From Verrucomicrobium sp. BvORR106 (GTDB lineage Bacteria; Verrucomicrobiota; Verrucomicrobiia; Verrucomicrobiales; Verrucomicrobiaceae): a DNA stretch of 64,000 nt. The stretch is taken from positions 22,064-86,063 of the forward strand of contig NZ_BATR01000027.1 in assembly GCF_000739655.1 (NCBI RefSeq). Reading direction: 5' to 3'. The notes beneath the pieces are model-generated. The model searched no databases and was not told the origin of the DNA. It worked only from the letters and a program-made list of their open reading frames with translations. Positions 62,128-64,000 of the stretch are shown here, piece by piece. Position numbers and translations under genes: made by a program. Every line of letters begins with the position of its first letter. Position 1 is the stretch's first letter.

Positions 62128-63624
62128 ATGTACGCAACAACGACGACGAACACGAACACGAACACACGACCGACCATGGACCTGCCGCCTCTCTTCGCCT
62201 CCCGGCTCTCCCTCGATGACGCCACCGGTATCGAGGATCAGGCCACCCGCCGCGACATCGGGGAGGAGATCCAACAGCGCCCGGCCTACACGCGCGCCCT
62301 GCGCCGCAGCCACGCCGCGTGGTTCGAGGAAGTGTACTACGACAAGGCCCACAAGGAATACCTCATCCTGGACGACCGCGGGGACTGGTTCCCGGTGATG
62401 GAGGGGCCTCTGCGCCGCCACTGCAAGGTGCGCGGCATGGCCATCATGACGGCCAAGCCCGGGCTCATTTCTGAGTTCGAGGAGTTCATCACCATGGTGC
62501 AGTGCCGCCGCCCGGTGGGCTACGCCGGTCCGCTGGCCGGGCATGTGAAGGGTCCACGCGAGGTGAACGGGCAGCTCATCCTGGTGACGACGGATCCCCA
62601 GATGCCCGTGGCGGTGCCGGGGCCCTGGCCGGTGCTGCGAGCCTTGATCGACGGCCTCTTCGTGAGCGAGGAGCATGACCAGCGCGTGCACCTCTTCGGC
62701 TGGCTGCAGTGCTCCATCCTGGCCATGCACGCCCACTGGCGGAAGGCCGGGCAGGTGCTGGTGATGGCAGGCCCGGTGAAGAGCGGGAAGTCCCTGTTTC
62801 AAAAGGTGATCACCCGGCTGCTGGGCGGTCGCGAGTGCCGCCCTTACGGCTACATGACCGGCACCACGGACTTCAATGCGGACCTCTTCGGCTGCGAGCA
62901 CCTGCGGCTGGATGACGAGAACGGCACTACCGACATGCGCGCCCGCCGTCAGTTCGGCGCCCGCATCAAGGAGCTGCTCTACGGGCATGAGCAGCGTCTG
63001 CACGCCAAGCGCAAGGACGCCCTGCTGCTGGACCCCGTGTGGCGCATGACCGTGGCGCTGAATGAGGAGCCGGAGAACATGCAGGTGCTGCCCCCGCTGG
63101 ATGACAGCCTGGAGGACAAGCTCATGATCCTGCGCGCCGCCCGCTGCCCCATGCCCATGCCCACGAACTCCCTGGAGCAGGAGTCCGCCTTCTGGCAGAC
63201 GCTCATGGACGAGCTGCCCCACTTCACCCACTACCTGCTGCACGAGTTTCAGATCCCGGCGGATCTGCGCGACAGCCGCAGCGGCATCCGCCACTGGCAC
63301 CACCCGGAGCTGATCCAGTCCATCCGCGAGCTCTCGGCCGAGGTGCGTTTCCTCGCCCTCGTGGACCGCGCCCTGCTCACCCTGCACCTGAAGGACACCT
63401 GGACCGGCACCGCCAACGAACTGGAAGCCCAGCTCCTGGCCATCCCCGAGGTGCGGGGAGACGTGCAGCGGGCCCTGTATTTCCCCAATGCCTGCGGCAC
63501 TTTTCTGGGGCGGCTGGCGCGGCTGTGCCCGGATCGGGTGAGGCATCATAATACCCGAAACTGCCGGAGCTGGGTGATCCTCCCGCTTAGAAGCGACGAT
63601 GGGGAAGAGACAGCCAATGAGTGA
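62128..63624 (+). CDS. D5-type primase-helicase (SF3-like ATPase)
   Basis: 498 residues from ATG 62128 (an alternative ATG at 62176, MDLPPLF, would drop a Thr/Asn repeat). Walker A is AGPVKSGKS (214-222), Walker B 'LRLDDE' (259-264), then 'RRQFGARIKELLYGHEQRLHAKRKDALLLDPVWRMTVALNEEPENMQVLPPLDD', the sensor/arginine-finger part of phage and satellite primase-helicases (DUF5906 group). C-terminal ~350-498 is a helical, winged-helix-like region. It should unwind DNA at a replication origin. Encoded in tandem with the Toprim gene and followed by a perfect inverted repeat. Confidence 0.82.
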   Translation: MYATTTTNTNTNTRPTMDLPPLFASRLSLDDATGIEDQATRRDIGEEIQQRPAYTRALRRSHAAWFEEVYYDKAHKEYLILDDRGDWFPVMEGPLRRHCKVRGMAIMTAKPGLISEFEEFITMVQCRRPVGYAGPLAGHVKGPREVNGQLILVTTDPQMPVAVPGPWPVLRALIDGLFVSEEHDQRVHLFGWLQCSILAMHAHWRKAGQVLVMAGPVKSGKSLFQKVITRLLGGRECRPYGYMTGTTDFNADLFGCEHLRLDDENGTTDMRARRQFGARIKELLYGHEQRLHAKRKDALLLDPVWRMTVALNEEPENMQVLPPLDDSLEDKLMILRAARCPMPMPTNSLEQESAFWQTLMDELPHFTHYLLHEFQIPADLRDSRSGIRHWHHPELIQSIRELSAEVRFLALVDRALLTLHLKDTWTGTANELEAQLLAIPEVRGDVQRALYFPNACGTFLGRLARLCPDRVRHHNTRNCRSWVILPLRSDDGEETANE

Positions 63625-63660
63625 GGGGAAGGCCTGGAGGAAGTCGCAGGCGGCAGGGTC

Positions 63661-63755
63661 TGCGACACCATCGACACCCTTTTTCCAAGTTACGCCAAAC
63701 AGCCTCCCCCTCCCTATTTCTGTGAACTCACAAAAAGGGTGTCGATGGTGTCGCA
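63661..63755. repeat. Perfect 24-bp inverted repeat after the primase-helicase gene
   Basis: The left arm at 63661-63684 and the right arm at 63732-63755 are exact reverse complements over 24 bp, separated by 47 bp of mixed pyrimidine-rich sequence. Each arm contains two 9-bp iterations of the core CGACACC (63663-63669 and 63672-63678). The arms end in T5/A5. It could be an origin, iteron site or bidirectional terminator. Confidence 0.8.
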
Positions 63756-63840
63756 AAATGGGGGTTCGAGCATCGATTCCCACCCTCTGGTCTTTGATCA
63801 CCAACCATCCAGCGCCCCTGTAGTTGTCGACGTGAGGAGG

Positions 63841-63980
63841 CACTAGCTGAAGCGTCTGCGAGATCGCTCTTGTGGAGAGTTTCCGCCTGCCCAACGCATT
63901 GGGGATTGGCACACATCGCGGTGACGACAAGAGACGCTCGACTGAGCGGGGTTGGGAAACCCCGCCTCCTTTCAGCTTCC
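63841..63980. repeat. Family C fragment and GCGACTGA-type cassette at window end
   Basis: GCACTAGCTGAAGCGTCTGC (63841-63860) is the inverse of the left end of the family C repeat. CGACTGA (63939-63945) precedes GCGGGGTTGGGAAACCCCGC (63946-63965), in which the loop-proximal pair is T-A where other copies have C-C, followed by CTCCTTT. Confidence 0.7.
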
Positions 63981-64000
63981 ACTCCCGCGGTCAGTAAAAG

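Noticed and set aside
63756..63785. GGGGTTCGAGCATCGATTCCC resembling a tRNA T-arm, possible att site or tRNA end
   Set aside because: No acceptor stem, anticodon arm or D-arm can be placed around it.

Overview
The window reads as chromosomal DNA of a high-GC member of the PVC superphylum, most likely a Verrucomicrobiaceae-type verrucomicrobium. The evidence is a DUF1552/DUF1592 'planctomycete cytochrome' operon, a PVC-type dehydrogenase fragment, SASA-type esterases, DUF5069, two pairs of an ECF sigma factor with a Ser/Thr kinase carrying TPRs, LpxD (so a Gram-negative envelope), and a type III secretion chaperone/effector pair of the kind expected in Verrucomicrobium relatives. No rRNA, tRNA or CRISPR array was seen. 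The species cannot be named from the sequence alone.

Layout. 0-6.7 kb: secreted degradative enzymes on the plus strand (dehydrogenase C-terminus, prolyl oligopeptidase, SASA esterase, PDZ/HEAT protein). 6.7-9.5 kb: a YifB/ComM remnant, a TetR regulator divergent from DUF5069 and DoxX genes, and a VOC protein. 9.5-12.1 kb: a structured repeat and a HEAT-like orphan. 12.1-19.5 kb: a minus-strand operon (DUF1592 cytochrome, 23S-IVP-like four-helix bundle, DUF1552, two tandem secreted paralogues) with a GGAGT-type repeat in all four gaps. 19.8-22.4 kb: lipoprotein, candidate T3SS effector, CesT-type chaperone, GNAT. 22.6-27.1 kb: a sodium/pH stress block (Usp, NhaA with a thioredoxin-like domain, HPF) facing an NhaR-type LysR gene with a perfect palindrome at its start. 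27.6-31.6 kb: STAND ATPase, VOC protein, RpoD-family sigma factor. 31.9-36.2 and 45.0-48.5 kb: the two ECF/kinase pairs. 37-44.8 kb: hydrolases, SDR, APS kinase-like gene, Gfo/Idh oxidoreductase, sialate O-acetylesterase. 48.9-57 kb: LpxD, secreted proteins and a 1072-residue inverse-autotransporter-like adhesin. 58-60.5 kb: ArsR regulator, DUF2892 protein and Mn catalase. 60.6-63.8 kb: an excisionase-like gene, a Toprim primase and a D5-type primase-helicase, followed by a perfect 24-bp inverted repeat; this looks like the replication module of an integrated element.

The most unusual feature is the intergenic DNA. Nearly every longer gap is a mosaic of several interspersed palindromic repeat families. 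Some show compensatory base changes between copies (hairpin of the 9.7/36.7/43.8 kb element; twin arms at 57.3/57.5 kb). One family places different hairpins directly after a constant GCGACTGA anchor. Two others are made of degenerate short units (AAGACTC-type and TGGAGTNN-type) in inverted arms, and these tend to begin exactly at stop codons.
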